From positions 1 through 64,000 of the forward strand of contig JAJEHI010000010.1 of NCBI GenBank assembly GCA_022823775.1: a stretch of 64,000 nt of DNA, read 5' to 3'. The position numbers and the translations under genes were made by a program. Under the pieces are notes generated by a model. The model was not told the origin of the DNA, did no database searches, and saw nothing but the letters and a program-made list of their open reading frames with translations. Position 1 is the stretch's first letter. Each line of letters opens with the position of its first letter. This DNA comes from Defluviicoccus sp. Its GTDB lineage: Bacteria > Pseudomonadota > Alphaproteobacteria > MPNO01. Positions 33,677 through 43,733 of this stretch are shown in pieces.

Positions 33677-34918
33677 TCAGATGCTCTCCTTCAGCCATTG
33701 CCCCAGCCGGCCCAGCCGACCCGTTCGTTCCGCGTTTCCGCGAATGGCGATATCGGACTCGCCGCGGCGCTGCGCGGCGAAACGCAGGAGTCCGGCCGCG
33801 GTGGAAAAGGCCGGCCCGCTCACCGCGTCGGCGAGCCCGTTGATCGAGATGGGGCGGCCGAGCCGGACCTTCTTGCTCAAGGTCAGAGCCGCGACTTCGG
33901 GCGCTCCGGCGAGCTGGCTGGCGCCGCCCGTAAGCACCATGCGCTGCCCGGCGAGCTTTCCCATCGGGCTCGCGTCGAGACAGTCCTTCACCCGCTCGAA
34001 GATTTCCTCCAGCCGGGGTCGGATGATTCCGACGATCAACGACTTCGGCACATGGTTGGGCTGGTTGCGGTCTTCCTCGCCCACCAGCGGAACGTCGATC
34101 AGCGCGTGTTCGTCCGACGGGGAAGGGAGCGCGGAGCCGTAAAGAACCTTGATGCGCTCCGCGTGAAGCAGCGACGTGGTCAAACCCCGCGCGATATCTC
34201 GCGTGACGTGGTCGCCGCCGAGCTGAACGACTTCCGCATGGACCACCTGGCCGCCGTAGAATACCGCGACGTTGGTCGTGCCGCCGCCCATGTCGACCAC
34301 GGTCGCGCCGAGATCGATTTCGTCCTCGACCAGGCATGCGAGGCCGGCCGCATAGGGCGAGACGACGACGTCCTCGACGTCGAGGTGGCACCGCGCGACG
34401 CAGGTAATCATGTTGCGAAGCGCGGCGGCCTCGGCGCTCACGAGATGCATGTCGACGCTGAGACGCTGGCCATACATCCCGCGCGGGTCCTTGATGCCGC
34501 TGCTGCCGTCGATGTGGTGGCCGACCGGGATGCAGTGGATCAGCTCGCGCTCGGCGTGGCCGTTGTGCTCCAGCCCCTGCCCGTAGATCCGGCGGAGGTC
34601 GGCGTCCCCGACCTCATGTCCGTCGATTTCCACTTCGACGCTGAGGTTTCTGGAGTTCGGCCGGCCGGCGGATACGTTGATCACGACGCCGTGCAGCCGC
34701 TCGCCGACACGCTCCTCGGCGGCGCTGACGGCGGTCAGGATCGCGGATTCGGCCGCATCCATGTTGACGATCGCGCCTCCGCGAACCCCGCGCGAAGCGT
34801 GATGCCCGACTCCCAGCACCCTTACGTCTCCAGGCGCGCCCGACTCCGCCACCAGGCAGGCGATCTTGCTGGTGCCGATATCGAGCGCCGTCAGCATGCC
34901 GCTTCTGGGCTTCGCCAT
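33677..34918 (-). CDS. ftsA: Cell division protein FtsA
   Basis: An actin-like ATPase that ties FtsZ filaments to the membrane. Nucleotide-binding blocks are [14 protein letters not shown] (about residue 10), [14 protein letters not shown] (about 205) and [11 protein letters not shown] (about 335). It ends in a probable amphipathic membrane-targeting helix ([12 protein letters not shown]). I start at the ATG at 34918, which shares one base with the ftsQ stop (TGATG); upstream sequence in the same frame is ftsQ. 413 residues, normal. Confidence 0.95.
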   Translation of the reverse strand: MAKPRSGMLTALDIGTSKIACLVAESGAPGDVRVLGVGHHASRGVRGGAIVNMDAAESAILTAVSAAEERVGERLHGVVINVSAGRPNSRNLSVEVEIDGHEVGDADLRRIYGQGLEHNGHAERELIHCIPVGHHIDGSSGIKDPRGMYGQRLSVDMHLVSAEAAALRNMITCVARCHLDVEDVVVSPYAAGLACLVEDEIDLGATVVDMGGGTTNVAVFYGGQVVHAEVVQLGGDHVTRDIARGLTTSLLHAERIKVLYGSALPSPSDEHALIDVPLVGEEDRNQPNHVPKSLIVGIIRPRLEEIFERVKDCLDASPMGKLAGQRMVLTGGASQLAGAPEVAALTLSKKVRLGRPISINGLADAVSGPAFSTAAGLLRFAAQRRGESDIAIRGNAERTGRLGRLGQWLKESI

Positions 34919-35739
34919 CAGCGCCCCTCCTCTTTTCCGTCGGGATCCCGGATCGGGGTCACGACGACGCGGCTGGGAATGCGCAGGTCGATGGCGGAGA
35001 TGCGACGGGCGAGCAGCGCGTGGCGCCGGTCGAGCTGGGCAAGCTCGCTCCACGCCGCGGCGGGCTCCGCCTCCGGCAGGCGCACGTCGATACCGTTGTC
35101 GATGCGTACGTTCCATCGCCTGCCGCCGACCTCGATCAATGCGCGCACCCGGCGCCCCAGGTCCGGCTCGCGCCCGAGCATCTGGAGGATGGGCCTGGCA
35201 CGCGCGGGCTCCGACCGCGCCACGACCAGCGGCAAATCGGCGTATCGATGCAGGGCCCGGTCGGTGATCACCGCGCCCTCGTCGTCGATCAGCCGGAAGC
35301 GGCCGTCGCGCTGCCAGATGGCGAAGGGACGGCGTTCCTCGATCTCGATGAACACCGTGTCGGGAAGACGGGCGGTCACGCGCGCGCGCTTGATCCAGCG
35401 GTTGCGCTCGAGCCTGGCGCGGATCAGGTCGGTATCGAGCCCGAGCGTGGGGCTTCCCAATTCGAGCGCGGAGGCGGCGAGCACGGTTTCCCGCGACACC
35501 CGCTCGCGTCCGACGAGCAGAACTTCGCGAAGCCTGAATCCGAGAGGCGCCGACGCCTCGACCGCCGCTGTCCTGACACGCTCCGCCACGTCGCCGAGCG
35601 ACCCGGTCCGCCACATCCAGCCCGCGGCGCACAGGACGATCGCCGGAACGATCGCCACGAGAACGACGGTCCGGGCGCGCGCCGGGAACGAGCGCCTGGC
35701 CGGCGCCCGTCTGGCCGCGTTGCGGTCTAGGCGTCGCAT
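34918..35739 (-). CDS. ftsQ: Cell division protein FtsQ
   Basis: A bitopic inner-membrane protein that recruits FtsL/FtsB and other divisome parts. Basic N-terminal cytoplasmic tail, one membrane helix (about residues 25-43, VVLVAIVPAIVLCAAGW), a POTRA domain (about 65-135, FRLREVLLVGRERVS) and the beta domain after it. I start at the ATG at 35739; the long open frame upstream is the complement of ddl. It overlaps the 3' end of ddl by 13 bases. Confidence 0.92.
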   Translation of the reverse strand: MRRLDRNAARRAPARRSFPARARTVVLVAIVPAIVLCAAGWMWRTGSLGDVAERVRTAAVEASAPLGFRLREVLLVGRERVSRETVLAASALELGSPTLGLDTDLIRARLERNRWIKRARVTARLPDTVFIEIEERRPFAIWQRDGRFRLIDDEGAVITDRALHRYADLPLVVARSEPARARPILQMLGREPDLGRRVRALIEVGGRRWNVRIDNGIDVRLPEAEPAAAWSELAQLDRRHALLARRISAIDLRIPSRVVVTPIRDPDGKEEGR

Positions 35740-36644
35740 GCGGCGTGCTCCACCATCCAGCTCACCAACGAGGCGAAATCGATTCCGGCATGGGCCGCGA
35801 GCTCGGGCACGAGCGACATGGGAGTCATTCCGGGCTGGGTGTTGACCTCGAGCAGATAGACCCCCTCGGCACCGCCCACCGCCTCGTCGTATCTGAGGTC
35901 GGCGCGCGAAACGCCCCGGCAGCCGAGAGCCTTGTGGGCATCCACCGAGAAACGCATCGCGGTGTCGTAGGCGTCGGCGGGGAGCGGCGCGGGGACCAGA
36001 TGTTCGGTGGCCCCCTCGGTGTACTTGGCGCGGTAGTCGTAGAAACCGGCGAGCGGGCGTATCTCCGTGACGCCCAGAGCGCGCTCGCCCATGACCGCCA
36101 CCGTGATTTCGCGTCCGGGCACGTAGCGCTCCACCATCACGGTGTCGCCGAACGCCCACCGATCGGCGGCGAAACAGGGATCGGACCCCTCGGCAACCAC
36201 GCGCACCCCGAGGCTCGATCCTTCCCGGAGCGGCTTGACCACGTAGGGGCGAGGCAGGACATCCCGCGAGATCGCCTCGGACCGGCTGACGATGACATGC
36301 TCGGCACAGCGGATGCCGGCGCAACCGAACAGGCGTTTCGCCATGGGCTTGTCCATCGCGAGCGCCGAGGCCAGCACGCCGGAATGGGTGTAGGGGATCG
36401 CCAGCAGATCCAGAATCCCCTGCACCCTCCCGTCTTCTCCGAAGGGACCGTGAAGTGCGTTGAACACGGCGTCGGGGCGCGGATCGAGGGCGTCGGCGAT
36501 TCCGCGGATGTCGCGTCCGACATCGACGGTGCGCACGTCGTACCCGGCCTCCTCGAGCGCCGACGCCACGGTCCGACCGCTGACCAGCGAAACCTCGCGC
36601 TCGCCCGACCATCCGCCCATGAGCACCGCTACGGATTTAGCCAC
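35727..36644 (-). CDS. ddl: D-alanine--D-alanine ligase
   Basis: An ATP-grasp ligase that makes D-Ala-D-Ala for the MurF step. Typical segments are VLMGGWSGEREVSLVSG (N-terminal), FNALHGPFGEDG, VVKPLREGSSLGV and the C-terminal EVNTQPGMTPMS. I prefer the GTG at 36644, which gives [10 protein letters not shown] at the start and overlaps murB by 8 bases; a GTG at 36671 would add nine residues. 305 residues, normal. Its presence between murB and ftsQ is standard in alphaproteobacteria. Confidence 0.95.
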   Translation of the reverse strand: MAKSVAVLMGGWSGEREVSLVSGRTVASALEEAGYDVRTVDVGRDIRGIADALDPRPDAVFNALHGPFGEDGRVQGILDLLAIPYTHSGVLASALAMDKPMAKRLFGCAGIRCAEHVIVSRSEAISRDVLPRPYVVKPLREGSSLGVRVVAEGSDPCFAADRWAFGDTVMVERYVPGREITVAVMGERALGVTEIRPLAGFYDYRAKYTEGATEHLVPAPLPADAYDTAMRFSVDAHKALGCRGVSRADLRYDEAVGGAEGVYLLEVNTQPGMTPMSLVPELAAHAGIDFASLVSWMVEHAACDA

Positions 36645-37569
36645 GGTCGGGCTCCCGCGCGACGCCGACACGGCGAATTTCCCATTCCAGCCGGATGCCG
36701 GTGGCGGCTTCCACCTTCGCGCGAACCTCCTCGCCGAGATCCTCGAGATCGGCCGCGGTGGCTCCGCCGGTGTTGATCAGGAAGTTGCAATGGAGCGGCG
36801 AGACCTGCGCGCCGCCGCGGGTCAGACCCCGGCAGCCCGCCTCTTCGATCAATTCCCAGGCGCTCCTCCCCGTCGGGTTCCTGAACGTGCTCCCGCCGGT
36901 GCGTTCGCGGACCGGCTGGTCCTGGTTGCGGGCGCCGGAGATCTCCGCCATCCGGGCGGCTATCGCTGCGCGGGTTCCGGGTTCGCCCCTCAGCACCGCC
37001 TCGACGAAGATCCACCCCTCCGGCACCGCGCAGGTGCGGTAGCCCAGACCGAGCGCCGCCGCGTCGAGCCGATGAGTCTCGCCCGCCCTGTCGATCGCTT
37101 CGGCCGAGACGACGACGTCGCCGATCTCGCGGCCGTACGCGCCCGCGTTCATGCGGAGCGCGCCGCCGATCGTGCCCGGGATACCGCTCAGGAACTCGAG
37201 GCCCGCGATGCCGGCGTCGCGCCCCTCGCGCGCCACCGACACGTCCATCGCCGCGCCGCCCGCCCGTATCTGCGTTCCGCTGCACGCGATCGTCGAGAAT
37301 GGCCGGCCAAGACGAATCGTCACCCCCGGAATTCCGCCGTCGCGAACCAGCAGGTTCGAGCCGACTCCGATCACGGTCACCGCCATATCGGGCGGCAACG
37401 CCTCCAGAAACCGCGCCAGGTCCTCGCGGTCCGCCGGCTCGAACAGGACTTCCGCGGGGCCGCCGACGCGGAACCACAGCATCCTGGCCAGGGGCACGTT
37501 GCCGCGCAGCGTGCCGCGCACCGCCGGCAGACGGTCGAATTCCCGAACCGTGGCGGCCGCGTCAATCAC
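36637..37569 (-). CDS. murB: UDP-N-acetylenolpyruvylglucosamine reductase
   Basis: A FAD enzyme that makes UDP-N-acetylmuramate from the enolpyruvyl precursor. FAD motifs are [14 protein letters not shown] (about residue 65) and [21 protein letters not shown] (partial, about 125). The short C-terminal catalytic block [17 protein letters not shown] is present, with the serine/glutamate region toward the end. 310 residues, the short form typical of alphaproteobacteria. Overlaps murC by 8 bases. Confidence 0.95.
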   Translation of the reverse strand: MIDAAATVREFDRLPAVRGTLRGNVPLARMLWFRVGGPAEVLFEPADREDLARFLEALPPDMAVTVIGVGSNLLVRDGGIPGVTIRLGRPFSTIACSGTQIRAGGAAMDVSVAREGRDAGIAGLEFLSGIPGTIGGALRMNAGAYGREIGDVVVSAEAIDRAGETHRLDAAALGLGYRTCAVPEGWIFVEAVLRGEPGTRAAIAARMAEISGARNQDQPVRERTGGSTFRNPTGRSAWELIEEAGCRGLTRGGAQVSPLHCNFLINTGGATAADLEDLGEEVRAKVEAATGIRLEWEIRRVGVAREPDRG

Positions 37570-39019
37570 CGACCGCTCCCGTGTTTTCCGCGGCCGCGGC
37601 GGCGGGCGCCTCCGCCAGGATGGCGGACAGGCGCTCGGGCAGGGCGTTGGCCCATGACGTGATGTTGCCGGCGCCGAGACAGACGACCATGTCGCCCGGC
37701 CCGGCGAGCCCGGCGATCAGCGGGGCAAGCGCGTCGGGCGATTCCAGCGTTCGCACGTCGCGGTGCCCGCGCGCCTGGAGTCCGGCGGCCAGCGCGTCGC
37801 GGTCCGCTCCCCGGATCGGTTCCTCGCCGGCCGGATAAACGTCCGCGACGATGACGGTGTCGGCGTCGTTGAAACAGGTACAGAACTCTTCGAACAGATT
37901 CGCGAGCCGGGAATATCGGTGAGGTTGGACCACGGCTATGACATTGCCGCGACGGCTGGCCCGCGCGGCGCCGAGCACGGCCGCGATCTCGACGGGATGG
38001 TGGCCGTAATCGTCGACCACCGTTATCCCGGCGACCTCTCCGGTCGTGGTGAAGCGCCGCTTGACCCCGCCGAACGCCGCCAGCGCGCTGCGGATGGTCT
38101 CGTCCGCGATCTCCATTTCGATCGCGACCGCGATCGCCGCGAGCGCGTTGAGAACGTTGTAGGTCCCCACCATGGGCAGCACGAGGCCGGGGATTGTCCG
38201 GTGGCGCCCGCTCGTCCTCTCCGCGACCTCGACATCGAAACGCGAACCGTCCGGCGCGATTTCGATCGCGGTGGCCCGGATATCGGCTTGCGGGCTGACG
38301 CCATAGGTCACCAGGCGGCGGTCCGGGACATCGCCGATCAGCCCCTGCACCTCCGGGTGGTCGATGCAGAGCGCGGCGAAACCGTAGAACGGGATGTTCG
38401 CGACGAACGATTCGAACGCCCGGCGCAAATCGGCGAAGGAGCCGTAAAAGTCGAGATGCTCCGGATCGATATTGGTCACGACCGCGACGGTGGCGGGAAG
38501 CTTGACGAAGGACCCGTCCGATTCGTCGGCCTCGACGACGATCCATTCTCCCTCGCCGAGGCGGGCGTTGGTGCCGTAGGCGTTGATGATTCCGCCGTTG
38601 ATGACGGTCGGATCGAGGTCGGCGGCTTCGAGCACGGCGGCGACGATGGATGTCGTCGTCGTCTTGCCGTGCGTCCCTCCGACCGCGATCGACCATTTGA
38701 GGCGCATGATCTCGGCAAGCATTTCGGCCCGGCGGACGACGGGGATCATCCGGGCGCGCGCTGCCGCGACTTCGGGATTGTCGGGGGCGATGGCCGAGCT
38801 CGCGACCACGACCGTCGCATCGCCGAGATTTCCCGCGTCGTGGCCGATCCGGATGTCGATCCCCAGCGACCGCAGCCTGAGCACGTTCGCGCTGTCGGCG
38901 ACGTCGCTGCCCCGGATCCGGTATCCGAGATTGTGCAGAACCTCGGCGATGCCGCTCATGCCGATGCCGCCGATGCCGACGAAGTGGATCGTTCCCACCG
39001 AGAGCGGGAGGGTTCTCAT
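37562..39019 (-). CDS. murC: UDP-N-acetylmuramate--L-alanine ligase
   Basis: Adds L-Ala to UDP-N-acetylmuramate using [19 protein letters not shown] at the start is the nucleotide-sugar motif, [10 protein letters not shown] (about residue 114) the P-loop, and [12 protein letters not shown] (about 340) the Mur ligase signature. I start at the ATG at 39019, which forms the ATGA overlap with the murG stop; another possible start lies three codons upstream. 485 residues. Confidence 0.96.
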   Translation of the reverse strand: MRTLPLSVGTIHFVGIGGIGMSGIAEVLHNLGYRIRGSDVADSANVLRLRSLGIDIRIGHDAGNLGDATVVVASSAIAPDNPEVAAARARMIPVVRRAEMLAEIMRLKWSIAVGGTHGKTTTTSIVAAVLEAADLDPTVINGGIINAYGTNARLGEGEWIVVEADESDGSFVKLPATVAVVTNIDPEHLDFYGSFADLRRAFESFVANIPFYGFAALCIDHPEVQGLIGDVPDRRLVTYGVSPQADIRATAIEIAPDGSRFDVEVAERTSGRHRTIPGLVLPMVGTYNVLNALAAIAVAIEMEIADETIRSALAAFGGVKRRFTTTGEVAGITVVDDYGHHPVEIAAVLGAARASRRGNVIAVVQPHRYSRLANLFEEFCTCFNDADTVIVADVYPAGEEPIRGADRDALAAGLQARGHRDVRTLESPDALAPLIAGLAGPGDMVVCLGAGNITSWANALPERLSAILAEAPAAAAAENTGAVGD

Positions 39020-40137
39020 GCCGCCCACCTGGGCGCCCCGCCATTGGCCCGGGCCAGCGCGTGCACCCGGTCGGCAAGGCGCGCGGCGGAATTGGGTATC
39101 GCCCAGCGAAGCGCCGCCTCGGAGGCGTCGGCGAGCATGCCGGGAGTCGTCAGCAGGGTCTCGATCCGGCCGGCCAGGGTCTCGGCCGCCAGATCCAACT
39201 CGCTCATCACCCAGGCGGCGCCGTAGCGCTCGATCTCGCGCGCGTTGCGATGCTGATGCCCGCCCGCCGCGCGCAGATAGGGTATGAGAAGCGCGGGACG
39301 CCCGATCGTCGCGAGCTCGGCGATCGTCGATGCGCCGGCGCGCGATATCACCAGCGACGCATCGGCCATGCGCTCGGGCAGATCGGCGAAGAACGATCGG
39401 ACGTCGGCGGGAACGTCGAGCCGACGATAGGCGGCGGTTACCCGTTCCACGTCCTCCGGCCGTGCCTGCTGGACGATGCGGAGACGGCTCCGCAGCCCGC
39501 CGTCGACCGCGGCGATCGCGGGAGGCACCAGATCGGAGAGGATTCGCGCGCCCTGGCTACCGCCGACCACCAACAGGAAGATCGGGCCGTTGGCGGCCGC
39601 GGGATCGGGATAGGGGGCCCCGGCGAGGGCGGCGACCGCCTCGCGAACGGGGTTGCCGGTCCTGACGAGCTTGGGCAGATCCTCGACCCGGACGCCGTGG
39701 ACTTCGTCGAACGCCGTGGCGATGGCGGATACTCTCGGCGCTAGCGCCGCGTTCGCCCGCCCGAGCATGGCGTTCTGCTCGTGGATCATGCTGGGAATGC
39801 CCGCCCGGAGCGCGGCGAACATGGTGGGCAGGGTAGGATAGCCGCCGAAACCGACGGCGGCCCTCGGTTGTATCCGCGCGAGCAGCCGACGCGCCTGCAG
39901 CCACCCGTAGCACAGCGTCATCACACCGCGCGCGGTGCCGCGAATGCCGCCGCTCAACTGACGGGCGGCGATGCAATGGACGACGGCGCCGGCTCCCGCG
40001 TCGAACCCGGCGCCCCGGCCATCGGTGACGATCGCCACGTTGTGACCGTGGCGTCCGAGCTCGAAGGCGAGCGCCGCGGCGGGGAACATGTGGCCTCCGG
40101 TTCCCCCGGCGGCCAGAACCACTGGACCCTCGTTCAT
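39016..40137 (-). CDS. murG: Undecaprenyl-diphospho-muramoylpentapeptide GlcNAc transferase
   Basis: A peripheral inner-membrane glycosyltransferase that converts lipid I to lipid [16 protein letters not shown] at the N-terminus, GFGGYPTLP (about 100), [12 protein letters not shown] and [15 protein letters not shown] (about 190) are family blocks; [13 protein letters not shown] is the donor-site region. I start at the ATG at 40137, which overlaps the ftsW stop (ATGA). 373 residues, normal length. Confidence 0.96.
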   Translation of the reverse strand: MNEGPVVLAAGGTGGHMFPAAALAFELGRHGHNVAIVTDGRGAGFDAGAGAVVHCIAARQLSGGIRGTARGVMTLCYGWLQARRLLARIQPRAAVGFGGYPTLPTMFAALRAGIPSMIHEQNAMLGRANAALAPRVSAIATAFDEVHGVRVEDLPKLVRTGNPVREAVAALAGAPYPDPAAANGPIFLLVVGGSQGARILSDLVPPAIAAVDGGLRSRLRIVQQARPEDVERVTAAYRRLDVPADVRSFFADLPERMADASLVISRAGASTIAELATIGRPALLIPYLRAAGGHQHRNAREIERYGAAWVMSELDLAAETLAGRIETLLTTPGMLADASEAALRWAIPNSAARLADRVHALARANGGAPRWAA

Positions 40138-41255
40138 GGCCGTTCGTCCCCGATACGCCGCCTGGTGAGGGCGAGCAGAAGACCCATCGCGAAAGCCACC
40201 GCGATCAATGACGATCCGCCATAGGAAATGAAGGGGAGCGTCATCCCCTTGGCCGGCAGAAGCCTGAGCGAGGAGCCCATGTGCACCACCGCCTGCAGGC
40301 CGAACTGGACCGCGAGCCCGGCGACGGCAACCATCACGAAGAGATTGGTTTCGTGGAGCGCGTGCGAGAGTCCCCGCAGCACCACGAAGGCGAACAACCC
40401 CAGGATCAACAGGCAGGCGACGAGACCGAACTCCTCGCCCGCCACGGCGAAGATGAAGTCCGCGTGACCGTCCGGCAGCACGCTTTTGATCGTGCCCTGG
40501 CCGGGCCCGCGGCCGAGGAAACCGCCGTTCATGAAGGCCTGAAGCGAGGTATCGACCTGGTAGTTGTCGCCCGAGCTGGGATCGAGGAAGCGGTTGACCC
40601 GGCTGGTCACGTGCGGAAGCCACGCATAGGCGGCGACCGCCACTCCCCCGGCGCCCGCGGTGAGCGCGACGGCCCAGGGCAGCGACAATCCGGCGACCAG
40701 GAGTTGCACGTACCAGGCGACGAGGATCACGCTCGCCATGCCGATGTCCGGTTGGAGGAAGAGGAGGCCGAGGACGAAAACGACCAGAGCCGCGGCCGTG
40801 AGCCCCATCCACGCGCTGCCGGTCTCGCGATACCGCGCGAGCAGCCAGGCGACCACGACCGCGCAGGACGGCTTTACCAGCTCGGAGGGCTGGACCGAGA
40901 CCGGACCGAGATCGATCCACCGTTGCGCGCCCTTGGTTTCGGCGCCGAGGAGGAGCGTTGCGACGACGCCCGCCACGGCGACCGCGAGGACCGCGGCGGA
41001 GAGCCAGCGGGTGGGGCCCAGTGACAGGAGGGAAACCCCCAGCAGGACCGCGACGGCCAACGGCAGATAGACGATGTGGCGCCAGACGAGGTGATACGGA
41101 TCGAGTTGGAGGCGTTCGGCCACCGGCGGGCTCGCCGCGAGCACGAGAAGCACTCCGATCGCGAGCAGCAAAGAGAGAGCCGTCACGGTCCAGCGGTCCA
41201 CGGTCCACCACCAGCGGCCGAGAACGGATGTGTCGTTTCGGGCGAACACCGTCAT
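40134..41255 (-). CDS. ftsW: Septal peptidoglycan glycosyltransferase FtsW
   Basis: A SEDS-family polytopic membrane enzyme that polymerises septal glycan with FtsI. About ten membrane helices. Conserved blocks: AQRWIDLGPVSVQPSE (about 120), FLQPDIGMAS with the catalytic-type aspartate (about 175), and the C-terminal LLPAKGMTLPFISYGGSS. I start at the ATG at 41255, overlapping murD by four bases; the upstream part of the frame is the complement of murD. 373 residues. Confidence 0.95.
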   Translation of the reverse strand: MTVFARNDTSVLGRWWWTVDRWTVTALSLLLAIGVLLVLAASPPVAERLQLDPYHLVWRHIVYLPLAVAVLLGVSLLSLGPTRWLSAAVLAVAVAGVVATLLLGAETKGAQRWIDLGPVSVQPSELVKPSCAVVVAWLLARYRETGSAWMGLTAAALVVFVLGLLFLQPDIGMASVILVAWYVQLLVAGLSLPWAVALTAGAGGVAVAAYAWLPHVTSRVNRFLDPSSGDNYQVDTSLQAFMNGGFLGRGPGQGTIKSVLPDGHADFIFAVAGEEFGLVACLLILGLFAFVVLRGLSHALHETNLFVMVAVAGLAVQFGLQAVVHMGSSLRLLPAKGMTLPFISYGGSSLIAVAFAMGLLLALTRRRIGDERP

Positions 41256-42625
41256 TGCGCGCGTTCCCCCAGCGCCTCGGCGGCGGAGCGGAACGCGTCG
41301 CCGCGCGCGGCGAAGGACGGCCACTGGTCGAAGGAAGCGCAGGCTGGCGAGAGCAGGACGGTGGCCCCGGCGGTCCGCTCTTGTTGTGCGTCGCGATGCG
41401 CGGCTTCGAGCGCGCGCGCGAGCTCGCCGCAACGCTCGACCGGCACACGGCCGCCGATCTCTTCAGCGAACGCCTCCTCGGCCTCGCCGATCAGATAGGC
41501 CCGGCGGACGCGACGCAGTTCGGGCAGAACCGCCTCGAGCCCGTCCGCCTTGGGCCGCCCGCCCGCGATCCAGTAGATCACGGGGTAGCACACCAGGGCG
41601 TTGCGGGCCGCTTCTCCGTTGGTGGCCTTGGAATCGTTGACATAGCGGACCCCGTCGATGACGGCGACGGTCTCCTGGCGGTGCGGCAGGCCGGGATAGG
41701 TTGCGAGCGCGGCGGCGGCTTCCGCACGGGAAAGCCCCAGCGAGCGGGCCGCCGCGAAGGCGGCGGCGGCGTTCTGGTGGTTGTGGGCGCCGGGCAGGGT
41801 ATCGATGCCGGAGAGATCGGCGACCGGGGTATCGTGCTCGTGAAGCGTGCCGCCAAGGACGGAGACGCCGCCGTCGACGGGGCGCCCCACGGCAACGGGC
41901 ACGAGGCTCCAGCCGGCGCGCGCCTCCAGCTCGGCGAGCACGGCGCGGCTTGCCGCGTCGCCGGTCCCGACGATCGCGACCTGCCCCCCTCGCGGCCTGT
42001 CGCGGAAGATCCGCCGTTTCGCCGCGACATAGCCCGCCAGATCGCCGTGCCGGTCGAGATGGTCGGGGCTGATGTTGAGGAGAACGGCGGTGTCGAAGCG
42101 CATCCGGTCGATCAGGTCGAGCTGGTAGGACGAGCATTCGATCACGTAGATGCCTTCCTTCCCCAAAGCGGGAAGCGAAAGGGCGGGCGGACCGAGATTT
42201 CCGCCGACCGCGACCGTGCGGCCGGCTTCGGCGAGCAGGTGCCCGAGCAGCGCGGTGGTGGTCGATTTTCCATTGGTTCCGGTGACGCCGACCATTCGCG
42301 CGTCGGGCGCCGCCTCGCCCAGCAGTTCGATATCGCCGATGACCGGGCAGCCGGCCCGCCGGGCGCCGCGGACCACGGGATGCGGCTCGGGATGGGTCAG
42401 CGGAACGCCCGGGCTCAGCACCAGCGCGTCGAGACCGGGCCACTCCCAGGCCGCCGGTTCGCGCAAGTCGATTCCGGCCGCCGCCGCGGCCTGGCGCGAA
42501 GCCGCCTCGTCGTCCCACGCCACCACCGCCGCGCCGCTGTCCCTGAGAGCGCCCGCCGCGGCCAGCCCGGAGCTGCCGAGGCCGAAGAGGGCGAGAGTCC
42601 GATCGCTGCGCGTGGGTATTCGCAT
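41252..42625 (-). CDS. murD: UDP-N-acetylmuramoylalanine--D-glutamate ligase
   Basis: Adds D-Glu to UDP-MurNAc-L-Ala. N-terminal FGLGSSGLAAAGAL, P-loop VTGTNGKSTTTALL (about residue 115) and the C-terminal VRYVNDSKATNGEA (about 325), which is characteristic of MurD. 457 residues. It starts 4 bases after the mraY stop and overlaps ftsW. Confidence 0.96.
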   Translation of the reverse strand: MRIPTRSDRTLALFGLGSSGLAAAGALRDSGAAVVAWDDEAASRQAAAAAGIDLREPAAWEWPGLDALVLSPGVPLTHPEPHPVVRGARRAGCPVIGDIELLGEAAPDARMVGVTGTNGKSTTTALLGHLLAEAGRTVAVGGNLGPPALSLPALGKEGIYVIECSSYQLDLIDRMRFDTAVLLNISPDHLDRHGDLAGYVAAKRRIFRDRPRGGQVAIVGTGDAASRAVLAELEARAGWSLVPVAVGRPVDGGVSVLGGTLHEHDTPVADLSGIDTLPGAHNHQNAAAAFAAARSLGLSRAEAAAALATYPGLPHRQETVAVIDGVRYVNDSKATNGEAARNALVCYPVIYWIAGGRPKADGLEAVLPELRRVRRAYLIGEAEEAFAEEIGGRVPVERCGELARALEAAHRDAQQERTAGATVLLSPACASFDQWPSFAARGDAFRSAAEALGERAQ

Positions 42626-42629
42626 CGGA

Positions 42630-43718
42630 TCAGCGCAGCTTGAGGGTGGACAGCCCGGCCAGCGCGAGCACCGCCGCGATGATCCAGAACCGTATGACGA
42701 CGGTCGATTCCGCCCAGCCTTTTTGTTCGAAATGGTGGTGCAGCGGCGCCATGCGGAAGATCCGGCGCCCGGTTAGCTTGAACGAGACCACCTGGACGAT
42801 GACCGACACCGCTTCGAGCACGAACAGCCCGCCGATAATGACGAGCACGAGCTCATGCTTGGTGATCAGGCTTACCGCGGCGAGCGCGCCGCCCACGGAA
42901 AGCGCCCCGGTATCGCCCATGAACACCATCGCGGGCGGCGCGTTGAACCACAGGAAACCGAGCCCCGCGCCGACCAGCGCGCCGCAGAACACCGCGAGCT
43001 CGCCGGCGCCCCGCACGTAATGGATTTGCAGATAGTTGGAGAACACCGCATTGCCGACGAGATAGGCGATCATCGCGAAGCACGCCGCGGCGATCAGCGC
43101 CGGCATGATCGCGAGACCGTCGAGACCGTCGGTGAGATTGACGGCGTTGGACGTTCCGATCAGCACCAGCACCGCCCAGGGGAGGAAGAACCAGCCGAGC
43201 GGAACCAGCACCTCCTTGAGGAACGGCACGGTGAGCCCCATCGAGAGCGGCCCCGCCGTGGCCTGGGTCATCCAGTACGCGGCGGCCGTCCCGACCGCGA
43301 TCTGGGCGAGCAGCTTCATGCGCGCGGACATTCCGCCGCTCGACCGCCGCCTCACCTTGAGGTAATCGTCGACGAAGCCGATCGCTCCGAAGCACAGGGT
43401 CACGAACAGCGCGATCCACACATACTGGTTGGCGAGATCGGCCCACAGCAGCGTCGCGATCAGTATCGTCGACAGGATCAGCACGCCGCCCATCGTCGGC
43501 GTGCCTTTCTTGGTCAGAAGGTGCGACGGAGGTCCGTCCTCGCGTATCGGCTGGCCCTCGCCCTGTTGCAGCTTGAGCCAGCGGATGAGGGAAGGACCCA
43601 GGATCAGTGACAGGGCCAGCGCGGTGACGGCGGCGCCCCCGGTCCTGAGCGTGATGTAGCGGACCAGGTTGAGAAGACCGCCGTCGTCGGCGAAGGGAAG
43701 GAGCGCGTTGTACAGCAT
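42630..43718 (-). CDS. mraY: Phospho-N-acetylmuramoyl-pentapeptide transferase
   Basis: An inner-membrane enzyme that attaches phospho-MurNAc-pentapeptide to undecaprenyl phosphate, giving lipid I. Ten membrane spans are expected. Landmarks: [13 protein letters not shown] (about 70), GFVDDYLKV with the catalytic DD (about 115), [13 protein letters not shown] (about 190), [12 protein letters not shown] (about 265) and [13 protein letters not shown] (about 325). 362 residues. Fifteen bases after murF. Confidence 0.97.
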   Translation of the reverse strand: MLYNALLPFADDGGLLNLVRYITLRTGGAAVTALALSLILGPSLIRWLKLQQGEGQPIREDGPPSHLLTKKGTPTMGGVLILSTILIATLLWADLANQYVWIALFVTLCFGAIGFVDDYLKVRRRSSGGMSARMKLLAQIAVGTAAAYWMTQATAGPLSMGLTVPFLKEVLVPLGWFFLPWAVLVLIGTSNAVNLTDGLDGLAIMPALIAAACFAMIAYLVGNAVFSNYLQIHYVRGAGELAVFCGALVGAGLGFLWFNAPPAMVFMGDTGALSVGGALAAVSLITKHELVLVIIGGLFVLEAVSVIVQVVSFKLTGRRIFRMAPLHHHFEQKGWAESTVVIRFWIIAAVLALAGLSTLKLR

Positions 43719-43733
43719 GACCGGCGGCGCCCC